Of a DNA stretch of 64,000 nt, positions 54,645 to 64,000 are shown in pieces. Numbering within the stretch: position 1 is the first letter of the stretch; each line of letters opens with the position of its first letter. The translations under genes were made by a program, and so were the position numbers. The DNA comes from Macrostomum hystrix. Its lineage: Eukaryota > Platyhelminthes > Macrostomidae. Below the pieces are notes generated by a model. It did not search any database, was not told the DNA's origin, and was given only the letters and a program-made list of their open reading frames with translations. The DNA lies in assembly GCA_950097015.1 (NCBI GenBank), contig CATNEN010000031.1, positions 248,001-312,000 on the forward strand, written 5' to 3'.

Positions 54645-55650
54645 TCCATCCTAGATCCCAGATTGATCTGCCATCCTAGATCCCAGATTGATCTGCCATC
54701 CTAGATCCCAGATTGATCTGACATCCTATGTCTCCCATCTCCCATCCTAGATTCTGTCCTTAAGTCCCAATCTGCCATCCTAGATTCTGTCCCCAAGTCC
54801 CAATCTGCCATCCTAGATTCTGTCCCCAAGTCCCAATCTGCCATCCTAGATTCTGCCCTTAAGTCCCAATCTGCCATCCTAGGTCCTATTACCCATCCTA
54901 GATTTTGTTCTTAAGTCCTAATCTGCCATCCTTGGTCTCCCATGTCTCATCCGAGATTCTGTCCTTAAGTCCTAATCTGCCATCCTTGGTCTCCCATGCC
55001 TCATCCGAGATTCTGTCCTTAAATCCTAATCTGCCATCCTTGGTCTCCCATGCCTCATCCGAGATTCTGTCCTTAAATCCTAATCTGCCATCCTTGGTCT
55101 CCCATGCCTCATCCGAGATTCTGTCCTTAAGTCCTAATCTGCCATCCTTGGTCTCCCATGCCTCATCCGAGATTCTGTCCTTAAGTCCTAATCTGCCATC
55201 CTTGGTCTCCCATGTCTCATCCGAGATTCTGTCCTTAAGTCCTAATCTGCCATCCTTGGTCTCCCATGTCTCATCCGAGATTCTGTCCTTAAGTCCTAAT
55301 CTGCCATCCTTGGTCTCCCATGCCTCATCCGAGATTCTGTCCTTAAATCCTAATCTGCCATCCTTGGTCTCCCATGTCTCATCCGAGATTCTGTCCTTAA
55401 GTCCTAATCTGCCATCCTTGGTCTCCCATGTCTCATCCGAGATTCTGTCCTTAAGTCCTAATCTGCCATCCTTGGTCTCCCATGCCTCATCCGAGATTCT
55501 GTCCTTAAATCCTAATCTGCCATCCTTGGTCTCCCATGCCTCATCCGAGATTCTGTCCTTAAATCCTAATCTGCCATCCTTGGTCTCCCATGCCTCATCC
55601 GAGATTCTGTCCTTAAGTCCTAATCTGCCATTCTAGATTCCTTGCTCCCA
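54645..55650. repeat. Tandem arrays: 25-bp (3 copies), transition units, then 54-bp (about 13 copies)
   Basis: Three 25-bp units identical to those at 50705 pass through about four transitional units (CCATCCTAGATTCTGTCC) into a 54-bp repeat with AATCTGCCATCCTTGGTCTC and TCATCCGAGATTCTGTCC. The 54-bp repeat keeps an open frame on the plus strand, but only because its length is a multiple of three. The array ends about 80 bp before the NOSIP start. Confidence 0.93.
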
Positions 55651-55729
55651 ACATGCCATCATTGATGCCCAGGTTCCAATCTTTCATCGTGTATTCCAAG
55701 ATTCTGTATTGTTTTCAGTCCAGCTCGCC

Positions 55730-56626
55730 ATGACGCGTCACTCGCGCAACAACACGTCGCACAGCGTGTACACTTATCACGAGAAGCGGCGCGACGCCCA
55801 GGCATCCGAGTACGGCACCAGAGAGATTCGCGTCGGTCGGGACAGTGTGAAAAAGTTCGACTGCTGCTGCCTAACTAATCAGCCGTGCCGCGACCCTGTG
55901 GTCACTCCACAGGGCCATCTGTACGATCGGGAGGCCATCCTGCAGTACATGCTTGAGCAGAAGCAGGAGCTGGCCAGGCAGGCCAAGGCTCGCGAGCGGC
56001 AGCTGGCGACGGAGGCGGCCAGGCTGGAGCGGGAGAAGGCCGAGCGTGAGCGCGAAGCCGAGGTCAGCAAATATCTCAGCGCCAACTGCGTGGCCGCCAA
56101 GGTGCCTGGCACAGATAAGAAGGCCGACGCCGAGCAGCCGCCAGCTGCCTCCAACTTCTGGATCCCTTCGGCAACGCCTTCATCTGCCTCGTCCAGTTCT
56201 GCTGCTGCCGCTTCTTTAATTTCTTCAACGTCGGCGGCCTCGGCGACGTCTAAGAAATCGTCAACCACGCCGTCAAATCAACCGGTCGAGCAAGTCCGCT
56301 GTCCAATGTCCAAGAAGCCGCTAAGATTGAAGGATCTTATTGCGGTGCGATTCAAACCGGCTCCCGGTGGTGGTGGTTACGTTTGCGCCCTCACCGGCGA
56401 CGCGTTGAACGACTCGACGCCGCTCTGTGTCATCCGACCATCTGGCTGCGTTGTCACCAAGGAGGCCGTTGATCGGCTAATTCGGCGAGAAATGCGCGAT
56501 CCGGTCAGCGGGCGCGAGCTTGTGCAGTCGGACATTGTGCCGCTTCAGCGTGGAGCCAGCGGCTTCGCTGGGAGCGGCCACAATCTATTGTCTAAGGATA
56601 CGGGTGTTGTGATGCACGTTGCTTAA
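55730..56626 (+). CDS. NOSIP: Nitric oxide synthase-interacting protein, U-box E3 ligase
   Basis: A 298-residue single-exon protein aligning along its length with NOSIP. The start MTRHSRNNTSHSVYTYHEK matches the family N-terminus exactly in position. A U-box-like segment follows: FDCCCLTNQPCRDPVVTPQG, LYDREAILQYMLEQK. Then come a charged coiled coil (about 85-125), a Ser/Ala-rich linker with the conserved FWIPSATP, and the C-terminal second half of the U-box (CPMSKKPLRLKDL, YVCALTGDAL, VIRPSGCVVT, LQRGASGFAGSG). NOSIP is known as an E3 ligase and nuclear, splicing-associated protein. A strong acceptor-like TTGTTTTCAG lies at 55709-55718, 11 bases before the ATG, so a 5' UTR intron or trans-splice site is likely. 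Confidence 0.95.
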   Translation: MTRHSRNNTSHSVYTYHEKRRDAQASEYGTREIRVGRDSVKKFDCCCLTNQPCRDPVVTPQGHLYDREAILQYMLEQKQELARQAKARERQLATEAARLEREKAEREREAEVSKYLSANCVAAKVPGTDKKADAEQPPAASNFWIPSATPSSASSSSAAAASLISSTSAASATSKKSSTTPSNQPVEQVRCPMSKKPLRLKDLIAVRFKPAPGGGGYVCALTGDALNDSTPLCVIRPSGCVVTKEAVDRLIRREMRDPVSGRELVQSDIVPLQRGASGFAGSGHNLLSKDTGVVMHVA

Positions 56627-56974
56627 CTCAAATGCATCTGTGATGCAACTGTGTGCAAATGGGTTGATCGAAGTGCATTTCACAGTTGGGTCTAGTTAGT
56701 GGCTAATTTGTCTAATTTGTTCTGCTCTACGGAAATCACTCTGTCTAACTCAGAATCTTTTGTATCGTGCGGTCTGTATAAATGACGCTCGTATGTGCTA
56801 ATGTACTGACTTGCATATTGCGTTCAATGTTATGTATTGCTTGCACAGCCTCCTCTGAATGCTGCTTTGTATTTGCTTGTTCAAGTCTTTAACTAAACTA
56901 AAATAGACTGAACTGCATTTGTATTCGTGTTCACTGCATCAGTAATTGTAAATGCGTACTCCTTTTATTCGAAA

Positions 56975-56980
56975 AATAAA
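56975..56980 (+). terminator. Polyadenylation signal of NOSIP
   Basis: AATAAA 349 bp after the stop; the 29-bp array begins about 20 bp later. Confidence 0.65.
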
Positions 56981-56999
56981 TCGGAAACAGTGAGCCACA

Positions 57000-57820
57000 C
57001 TCCCAGATCCTCAGGTTAGTCAGCCACACTCCCAGATCCTCAGGTTAGTCAGCCACACTGCCAGATCCTCAGGTTAGTCAGCCACACTCCCAGATCCTCA
57101 GGTTAGTCAGCCACACTGCCAGATCCTCAGGTTAGTCAGCCACACTCCCAGATCCTCAGGTTAGTCAGCCACACTGCCAGATCCTCAGGTTAGTCAGCCA
57201 CACTCCCAGATCCCCAGGTTAGTCAGCCACACTCCCAGATCCTCAGGTTAGTCAGTCACACTCCCAGATCCTCAGGTTAGTCAGCCACACTCCCAGATCC
57301 TCAGGTTAGTCAGCCACACTCCCAGATCCCCAGGTTAGTCAGCCACACTGCCAGATCCTCAGGTTAGTCAGCCACACTCCCAGATCCTCAGGTTAGTCAG
57401 TCACACTCCCAGATCCTCAGGTTAGTCAGCCACACTCCCAGATCCTCAGGTTAGTCAGCCACACTCCCAGATCCCCAGGTTAGTCAGCCACACTGCCAGA
57501 TCCCCAGGTTAGTCAGCCACACTCCCAGATCCCCAGGATTCTCAGCCACACTCCCAGATTCCCAGGTTACTCAGCCACACTCCCAGATTCTCAGGTTACT
57601 CAGCCACACTCCCAGATCCTCAGGTTAGTCAGCCACACTCCCAGATCCTCAGGTTAGTCAGTCACACTCCCAGATCCTCAGGTTAGTCAGCCATACTCCC
57701 AGATCCTCAGGTTAGTCAGCCACACTCCCAGATCCCCAGGTTACTCAGCCACACTCCCAGATCCCCAGGTTACTCAGTCACACTCCCAGATCCCAAGGTT
57801 ACTCAGCCACACCCTCTATC
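57000..57820. repeat. 29-bp tandem array, about 28 copies
   Basis: Same family as 51840-52345, here more homogeneous (CACACTCCCAGATCCTCAGG plus TTAGTCAGC), decaying toward the right end where CCCCAGGTTACTC variants appear. It fills the gap between NOSIP and PIGU. Confidence 0.96.
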
Positions 57821-57853
57821 CCCAAGTTTAGTATCATTGTGTACAATACCACC

Positions 57854-57885
57854 GCAGCTTTAACTAATCGCCACGCAACTTGCAG
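57854..57885 (+). promoter_or_regulatory. Branch-point-like sequence and 3' splice acceptor of PIGU
   Basis: CTTTAACTAATCGCC contains a good branch-point match (AACTAAT), followed by ACTTGCAG at 57878-57885. The coding frame starts at the very next base. The site may be cis or trans. Confidence 0.6.
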
Positions 57886-59211
57886 GCACTGACAATATTC
57901 GGCCTGACCGCTGTTGAGCTGGCACTCTGTCTAGCCGGCTGCCTCAGTCGTCTAGCCCTTCGAAGCTGGCTCACTCCACAGTCAGTGCGCGCCTGGTCCA
58001 GCTCACCTGTTGAGACCTGGACTGCGGTGCGCGAATACCTGGCCCTTCGTCGGGCTGGCGTTGACCCCTACGATGGCAGCGTGCTGCACCTGCCGCCGCT
58101 GTCTCTGCGCCTGATGCTGGCCGCCGACAGTCTGCTGGGCGGTGGCAACGGAGAGCGCGCCTGGCCAGTCCTGCTAGCTTTGGAACTGGCGGGCTGCCTG
58201 GCGCTGAAGCGGCTTCTGCGCGAGTTCGGCGCCTACTCCCTGCGGCGACAGGCGGACAACGTCGCCGATTACAGCTCAGCCAGCACCTCCATGCTGCTGT
58301 CTAGCGATAGTCTTCGCCGACTCCGGCTGCCAGTGCTGGCCGTCTACTGGCTCAATCCCTACGGCCTGGCGGATTCAGTTGCCGAGTCGACTGCGCCGCT
58401 TAGCAACCTGCTTATTCTGCTCTGCCTGGCCGAACTCTGCCGCGGCCGGGTCGCCTTCGCCGGAGCACTCTGCGCCGGCGCAGCCTACCACAGCCTGTAC
58501 CCGGCCTGTCTCATTGTGCCAGTCTGCCTGGCTGGCCCGGTTCGTCCGGCCCTTCTGGCGTTCTGTGGCACCCTGGCCAGCCTATTAGCGGCCTCCTTCA
58601 CCCTGTCTGGCGGCAGCTGGGCATTCCTGCACTCAGTGTACGCATTCCACGCTTTGGCGCCGGACCACACGCCCGCCTTCAGCCTGTCCTGGTATCTGTT
58701 CTGCGAAGCTTTCGACCATTTTCGCGGCCTATTTCAGGCGTTGTTCCAAATGAATCTTCTGTGCGCGGTGGCACCGCTGGCCATCAGATTCCGCACTGAT
58801 CCCTGCTTCCTGGCTGTAATTTTCTGGGCCTACACCGCCTCATTCAAGCCCTACTGCTGCGTGTCGGAGCAGGCTGCTGTTGCCTGTCTGTTTGTCATGT
58901 ACGGCCAGCTGCACTCCCACATGCGCCGAGCTCTGGTGGCCATCATCCTCCTGATTGTGGCCTTCGTGCTGGCTCCCATCATGCACCACCTGTGGCTGTA
59001 TCCGGGCAGTGCCAATTCCAATTTCTACTTTGCCATCTCGCTGCTGCATTGCACTGCAATGGCCCTGCTGCTCTACATGTTCTGCATCGCCTATCTGAAG
59101 CGGGAATTCCTGCTGCGCCACGGAGCCGAGCCTCTGAAATTTAGCGACGGAACTGAGGCTAAAATTTTGCTGCAGGCGCCGACAGCAAAGCTGCTGTTCA
59201 TTGGAAAATGA
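57886..59211 (+). CDS. PIGU: GPI transamidase subunit PIG-U (start codon not in the window's adjacent DNA)
   Basis: A 441-codon exon matching PIG-U, a multi-spanning ER membrane subunit of the GPI transamidase that attaches proteins to GPI anchors. Hallmarks: GVDPYDGSVLHLPPL near the N-terminus, YWLNPYGLADSVAEST, AYHSLYPACL, FSLSWYLFCEAFDHFRGLF, HHLWLYPGSANSNFYFA and the C-terminal YLKREFLLRHG...DGTEAKILL. About ten hydrophobic segments occur. The first similarity begins right after a splice acceptor (TAACTAATCGCC...TTGCAG|GCACTG); no in-frame ATG exists until far inside the protein. Either a tiny upstream exon or a spliced leader ending in AUG must supply Met; AUG joined to GCACTGACA would read M-A-L-T in frame. 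The 45-bp satellite starts right after the stop. Confidence 0.93.
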   Translation, partial: ALTIFGLTAVELALCLAGCLSRLALRSWLTPQSVRAWSSSPVETWTAVREYLALRRAGVDPYDGSVLHLPPLSLRLMLAADSLLGGGNGERAWPVLLALELAGCLALKRLLREFGAYSLRRQADNVADYSSASTSMLLSSDSLRRLRLPVLAVYWLNPYGLADSVAESTAPLSNLLILLCLAELCRGRVAFAGALCAGAAYHSLYPACLIVPVCLAGPVRPALLAFCGTLASLLAASFTLSGGSWAFLHSVYAFHALAPDHTPAFSLSWYLFCEAFDHFRGLFQALFQMNLLCAVAPLAIRFRTDPCFLAVIFWAYTASFKPYCCVSEQAAVACLFVMYGQLHSHMRRALVAIILLIVAFVLAPIMHHLWLYPGSANSNFYFAISLLHCTAMALLLYMFCIAYLKREFLLRHGAEPLKFSDGTEAKILLQAPTAKLLFIGK

Positions 59212-59221
59212 TTGCTGAGGA

Positions 59222-62175
59222 AATAATGAATTGGGATTCCTGAACAATTGGTGGGGATCTGAGAAGATTATGGACCAGGGATTACTAAACAATTCTTGTG
59301 GATCTCAGGAAATGATGGACTAGGGATTACTAAACAATTCTTGTGGATCTCAGGAAATGATTGGCTAGGGATTCCTGAACAATTGGTGGGGATCTGAGGA
59401 AATGATGGGCTAGGGATTCCTGAACAATTGGTGGGGATCTGAGGAAATGATGGGCTAGGGATTCCTGAACAATTGGTGGGGATCTGAGGAAATGATGGGC
59501 TAGGGATTCCTGAACGATTGGTGGGGATCTGAGGAAATGATGCACTAGGGATTCCTGAACAATTGGTGGGGATCTGAGGAAATGATGGGCTAGGGATTCC
59601 TGAACAATTGGTGGGGATCTGAGGAAATGATGGGCTAGGGATTCCTGAACAATTGGTGGGGATCTGAGGAAATGATGGGCTAGGGATTCCTGAACAATTG
59701 GTGGGGATCTGAGGAAATGATGGGCTAGGGATTCCTGAACAATTGGTGGGGATCTGAGGAAATGATGGGCTAGGGATTCCTGAACAATTGGTGGGGATCT
59801 GAGGAAATGATGGACTAGGGATTCCTGAACAATTGGTGGGGATCTGAGGAAATGATGGACTAGGGATTCCTGAACAATTGGTGGGGATCTGAGGAAATGA
59901 TGGGCTAGGGATTCCTGAACAATTGGTGGGGATCTGAGGAAATGATGGACTAGGGATTCCTGAACAATTGGTGGGGATCTGAGGAAATGATGGACTAGGG
60001 ATTCCTGAACAATTGGTGGGGATCTGAGGAAATGATGGGCTAGGGATTCCTGAACAATTGGTGGGGATCTGAGGAAATGATGGACTAGGGATTCCTGAAC
60101 AATTGGTGGGGATCTGAGGAAATGATGGACTAGGGATTCCTGAACAATTGGTGGGGATCTGAGGAAATGATGGGCTAGGGATTCCTGAACAATTGGTGGG
60201 GATCTGAGGAAATGATTGGCTAGGGATTCCTGAACAATTGGTGGGGATCTGAGGAAATGATGGACTAGGGATTCCTGAACAATTGGTGGGGATCTGAGGA
60301 AATGATGGACTAGGGATTCCTGAACAATTGGTGGGGATCTGAGGAAATGATGGACTAGGGATTCCTGAACAATTGGTGGGGATCTGAGGAAATAATGAAT
60401 TGGGATTCCTGAACAATTGGTGGGGATCTGAGAAGATTATGGACCAGGGATTCCTGAACAATTGGTGGGGATCTGAGAAGATTATGGACCAGGGATTCCT
60501 GAACAATTGGTGGGGATCTGAGGAAATGATGGACTAGGGATTCCTGAACAATTGGTGGGGATCTGAGGAAATAATGAATTGGGATTCCTGAACAATTGGT
60601 GGGGATCTGAGGAAATAATGAATTGGGATTCCTGAACAATTGGTGGGGATCTGAGAAGATTATGGACCAGGGATTCCTGAACAATTGGTGGGGATCTGAG
60701 GAAATGATGGACTAGGGATTCCTGAACAATTGGTGGGGATCTGAGGAAATGATGGACTAGGGATTCCTGAACAATTGGTGGGGATCTGAGGAAATGATGG
60801 ACTAGGGATTCCTGAACAATTGGTGGGGATCTGAGGAAATGATGGGCTAGGGATTCCTGAACAATTGGTGGGGATCTGAGGAAATGATGGACTAGGGATT
60901 CCTGAACAATTGGTGGGGATCTGAGGAAATGATGGACTAGGGATTCCTGAACAATTGGTGGGGATCTGAGGAAATGATGGACTAGGGATTCCTGAACAAT
61001 TGGTGGGGATCTGAGGAAATGATGGACTAGGGATTCCTGAACAATTGGTGGGGATCTGAGGAAATGATGGACTAGGGATTCCTGAACAATTGGTGGGGAT
61101 CTGAGGAAATGATGGACTAGGGATTCCTGAACAATTGGTGGGGATCTGAGGAAATGATGGACTAGGGATTCCTGAACAATTGGTGGGGATCTGAGGAAAT
61201 GATGGACTAGGGATTCCTGAACAATTGGTGGGGATCTGAGGAAATGATGGACTAGGGATTCCTGAACAATTGGTGGGGATCTGAGGAAATGATGGACTAG
61301 GGATTCCTGAACAATTGGTGGGGATCTGAGGAAATGATGGACTAGGGATTCCTGAACAATTGGTGGGGATCTGAGGAAATGATGGACTAGGGATTCCTGA
61401 ACAATTGGTGGGGATCTGAGGAAATGATGGGCTAGGGATTCCTGAACAATTGGTGGGGATCTGAGGAAATGATGGACTAGGGATTCCTGAACAATTGGTG
61501 GGGATCTGAGGAAATGATGGGCTAGGGATTCCTGAACAATTGGTGGGGATCTGAGGAAATGATGGGCTAGGGATTCCTGAACAATTGGTGGGGATCTGAG
61601 GAAATGATGGGCTAGGGATTCCTGAACGATTGGTGGGGATCTGAGGAAATGATGCACTAGGGATTCCTGAACAATTGGTGGGGATCTGAGGAAATGATGG
61701 GCTAGGGATTCCTGAACAATTGGTGGGGATCTGAGGAAATGATGGGCTAGGGATTCCTGAACAATTGGTGGGGATCTGAGGAAATGATGGGCTAGGGATT
61801 CCTGAACAATTGGTGGGGATCTGAGGAAATGATGGGCTAGGGATTCCTGAACAATTGGTGGGGATCTGAGGAAATGATGGGCTAGGGATTCCTGAACAAT
61901 TGGTGGGGATCTGAGGAAATGATGGACTAGGGATTCCTGAACAATTGGTGGGGATCTGAGGAAATGATGGACTAGGGATTCCTGAACAATTGGTGGGGAT
62001 CTGAGGAAATGATGGGCTAGGGATTCCTGAACAATTGGTGGGGATCTGAGGAAATGATGGACTAGGGATTCCTGAACAATTGGTGGGGATCTGAGGAAAT
62101 GATGGACTAGGGATTCCTGAACAATTGGTGGGGATCTGAGGAAATGATGGACTAGGGATTCCTGAACAATTGGTT
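59222..62175. repeat. 45-bp satellite array, about 65 copies
   Basis: The core is ATTCCTGAACAATTGGTGGG, GATCTGAGGAAATGATGG, A or G, CTAGGG. Variants include an ATAATGAATT form and an AGAAGATTATGGACC form, mostly near 60390-60680. The rare CGATTGG/ATGCACTAGGG pair occurs twice, at 59515 and 61627, each followed by the same order of A/G variants, showing a duplication of at least ten units. Period 45 produces very long open frames on the minus strand that are artefacts. Confidence 0.97.
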
Positions 62176-62690
62176 TGAGCTATTAATTGTTTGTTTTTTT
62201 CCATGTTAGCTAACTAGAAGTTTTTTTCTTTAGTTTTCTGTACATTTTATTTAGCAATCTTATTTGCATACTGTTTAGATATTTTCTACTTTCATTTTTA
62301 CTCACAGCCTTTCGCCTTGATTAGGCTAGGCCTCTCATTCTATGGCCAACAATTGTTGCTATCCTTCATGCCAGCAAATTATGTCTGTTGTTTTTCTTCT
62401 ATTAGCTCGTATTTCAGTTTCTTTTTACTTCTAAAAGCAGCAAAGTCAACCGTTGGCCTTTTGAAAAAATATATGCTTTAAGTTCAAGTTCATTCAGAAG
62501 ACGCTTGCGAGTGTGAGCTTTTGCTGTTGCAACAGACTAATTTTTTCAATTGTTCCTGTTTTACTTCATCCTTAGTGGCAGGGCGGCTGTACTTAGGCTA
62601 GACAAGTAAGTAGATTTTCATAAGTCTACTTCTGCCAGTACCTGTGCATCTGTATTCTGTGTGGTTCTGTTTGCATTTGTTTCTCCGCTT
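62176..62690. other. Spacer between satellites
   Basis: T-rich, no gene recognised. Confidence 0.45.
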
Positions 62691-63450
62691 TATTCTATAT
62701 TACCTGTCTCTTTGTCTGCCCGTATCTTTACCTGTCACTTTGTCTGCCCGTATCTTTACCTGTCACTTTGTCTGCCCGTATCTTTACCTGTCTCTTTGTC
62801 TGCCCGTATCTTTACCTGTCACTTTGTCTGCCCGTATCTTTACCTGTCTCATTGTCTGCCCGTATCTTTACCTGTCTCTTTGTCTGCCCGTATCTTTACC
62901 TGTCTCTTTGTCTGCCCGTATCTTTACCTGTCTCTTTGTCTGCCCGTATCTTTACCTGTCTCATTGTCTGCCCGTATCTTTACCTGTCTCTTTGTCTGCC
63001 CGTATCTTTACCTGTCTCTTTGTCTGCCCGTATCTTTACCTGTCTCTTTGTCTGCCCGTATCTTTACCTGTCTCTTTGTCTGCCCGTATCTTTACCTGTC
63101 ACTTTGTCTGCCCGTATCTTTACCTGTCACTTTGTCTGCCCGTATCTTTACCTGTCACTTTGTCTGCCCGTATCTTTACCTGTCTCTTTGTCTGCCCGTA
63201 TCTTTACCTGTCTCTTTGTCTGCCCGTATCTTTACCTGTCTCATTGTCTGCCCGTATCTTTACCTGTCTCTTTGTCTGCCCGTATCTTTACCTGTCTCTT
63301 TGTCTGCCCGTATCTTTACCTGTCTCTTTGTCTGCCCGTATCTTTACCTGTCACTTTGTCTGCCCGTATCTTTACCTGTCTCTTTGTCTGCCCGGATCTT
63401 TACCTGTCTCTTTGTCTGCCCGTATCTTTACCTGTCACTTTGTCTCAGTT
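62690..63450. repeat. 28-bp tandem array, about 27 copies
   Basis: The core is TCTGCCCGTATCTTTACCTG followed by TCTCTTTG or TCACTTTG. All three plus frames are open because the unit lacks stops. Confidence 0.96.
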
Positions 63451-63454
63451 TCAA

Positions 63455-64000
63455 GTCATCCTTCCGTCTGTCTCCTACCTGTCTGTCCGTCTCCCAACTG
63501 TCCGTATCTTACCTGTCCGTCTCCTACCTGTCCGTCTCCTACAAGTCCGTCTCCTACCTGTCCGTCTCCTACCTGTCCGTCTCCTACCTGTCCGTCTCCT
63601 AGCTGTCCGTCTCCTAGCTGTCCATCTCCTAGCTATCCGTCTCCTACCTGTATGCCTCCTAGCTGTCCGTCTCCTACCTGTCTGTCTCCTAGCTGTCTGT
63701 CTCCTACCTGTATGCCTCCGAGCTGTCCGTCTCCTACCTGTATGCCTCCTAGCTGTCCGTCTCCTACCTGTCCGTATCTTACCTGTCCGTCTCCTACCTG
63801 TATGCCTCCTAGCTGTCCGTCTCCTACCTGTCCGTATCTTACCTGTCCGTCTCCTACCTGTATGCCTCCTAGCTGTCCGTCTCCTACCTGTCCGTATCTT
63901 ACCTGTCCGTCTCCTACCTGTCCGCATCTAACCTGTCCGTCTCCTACCTGTCCGTCTCCTACCTGCCCATCTCCTGCCAGTCCTTATCTTACCTGTCCGC
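63455..64000. repeat. 15-bp tandem array running off the right edge
   Basis: The unit TGTCCGTCTCCTACC with TGTATGCCTCCTAGC and TGTCCGTATCTTACC variants. The ACCTGTC core is shared with the preceding 28-bp array, suggesting a common origin. Confidence 0.95.

Noticed and set aside
54905-55636. Plus-strand frame with 18-residue Ser/Leu/Pro repeats
   Set aside because: It is the 54-bp minisatellite read in phase; it ends before NOSIP and is not fused to it.
59268-62204. Minus-strand open frames of 391-514 residues with 15-residue repeats
   Set aside because: The 45-bp satellite lacks stops in these frames by chance; variants are equally frequent at all codon positions and no non-repeat coding flank exists.
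62661-63931. Overlapping plus-strand open frames of over 300 residues
   Set aside because: The 28-bp and 15-bp C/T-rich repeats have no stop in any plus frame; they are not coding.

Overview
The window is eukaryotic and almost certainly from an animal: split genes with GT-AG introns, AATAAA-type polyadenylation signals, and clear orthologues of INCENP, NOSIP, PIGU and SPCS2, plus a phospholipid scramblase, a Shaker-type potassium channel and a rhodopsin-family receptor. Compact introns, moderate GC, very heavy tandem-repeat load (I estimate 12-13 kb, about a fifth of the window) and a PIGU exon that seems to need a trans-spliced start codon make a free-living flatworm (Macrostomum-like) my best guess; this is inference and nothing in the window proves the species. 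Layout: 1-1675 is the minus-strand ORF1 of a non-LTR retrotransposon in which an AlkB-type 2-oxoglutarate dioxygenase domain precedes a three-knuckle gag domain. 3748-4437 is an intact scramblase gene. A 5'-truncated LINE (4783-6214) sits just downstream, flanked by two apparently identical 884-bp copies of the scramblase 3' region, formally a giant target-site duplication. 7.8-10.3 kb holds minus-strand LINE ruins, one starting with a 2A ribosome-skipping peptide. 13.1-15.2 kb is a two-exon gene of unknown function with a 12-bp tandem array in its intron. 16-20.5 kb is minisatellite. 21.9-23.1 kb is a single-exon GPCR. 24.4-27.8 kb is 45-bp and 41-bp satellite. 28.2-34 kb has paired non-autonomous DNA transposons (TTAA-flanked, and hAT with an 8-bp target duplication). 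INCENP lies on the minus strand at 35.3-37.6 kb. 38.4-46.7 kb is non-coding with broken Merlin and mariner transposons. From 47 kb onward all recognised genes are on the plus strand: Kv channel, SPCS2, NOSIP, PIGU, separated by 16- to 54-bp tandem arrays, ending in a 3-kb 45-bp satellite and 28-bp and 15-bp arrays that run off the right edge. How the genes relate: SPCS2 (signal peptidase) and PIGU (GPI transamidase) both act on proteins entering the ER, but I see no proof of an operon; NOSIP and PIGU are adjacent and codirectional with a repeat-filled 1.26-kb gap. INCENP is the Aurora B scaffold and stands alone. The most notable observations are the AlkB-gag fusion, the 884-bp duplication around a LINE, the 2A-bearing LINE, and PIGU lacking a genomic start codon directly after a perfect-phase splice acceptor.
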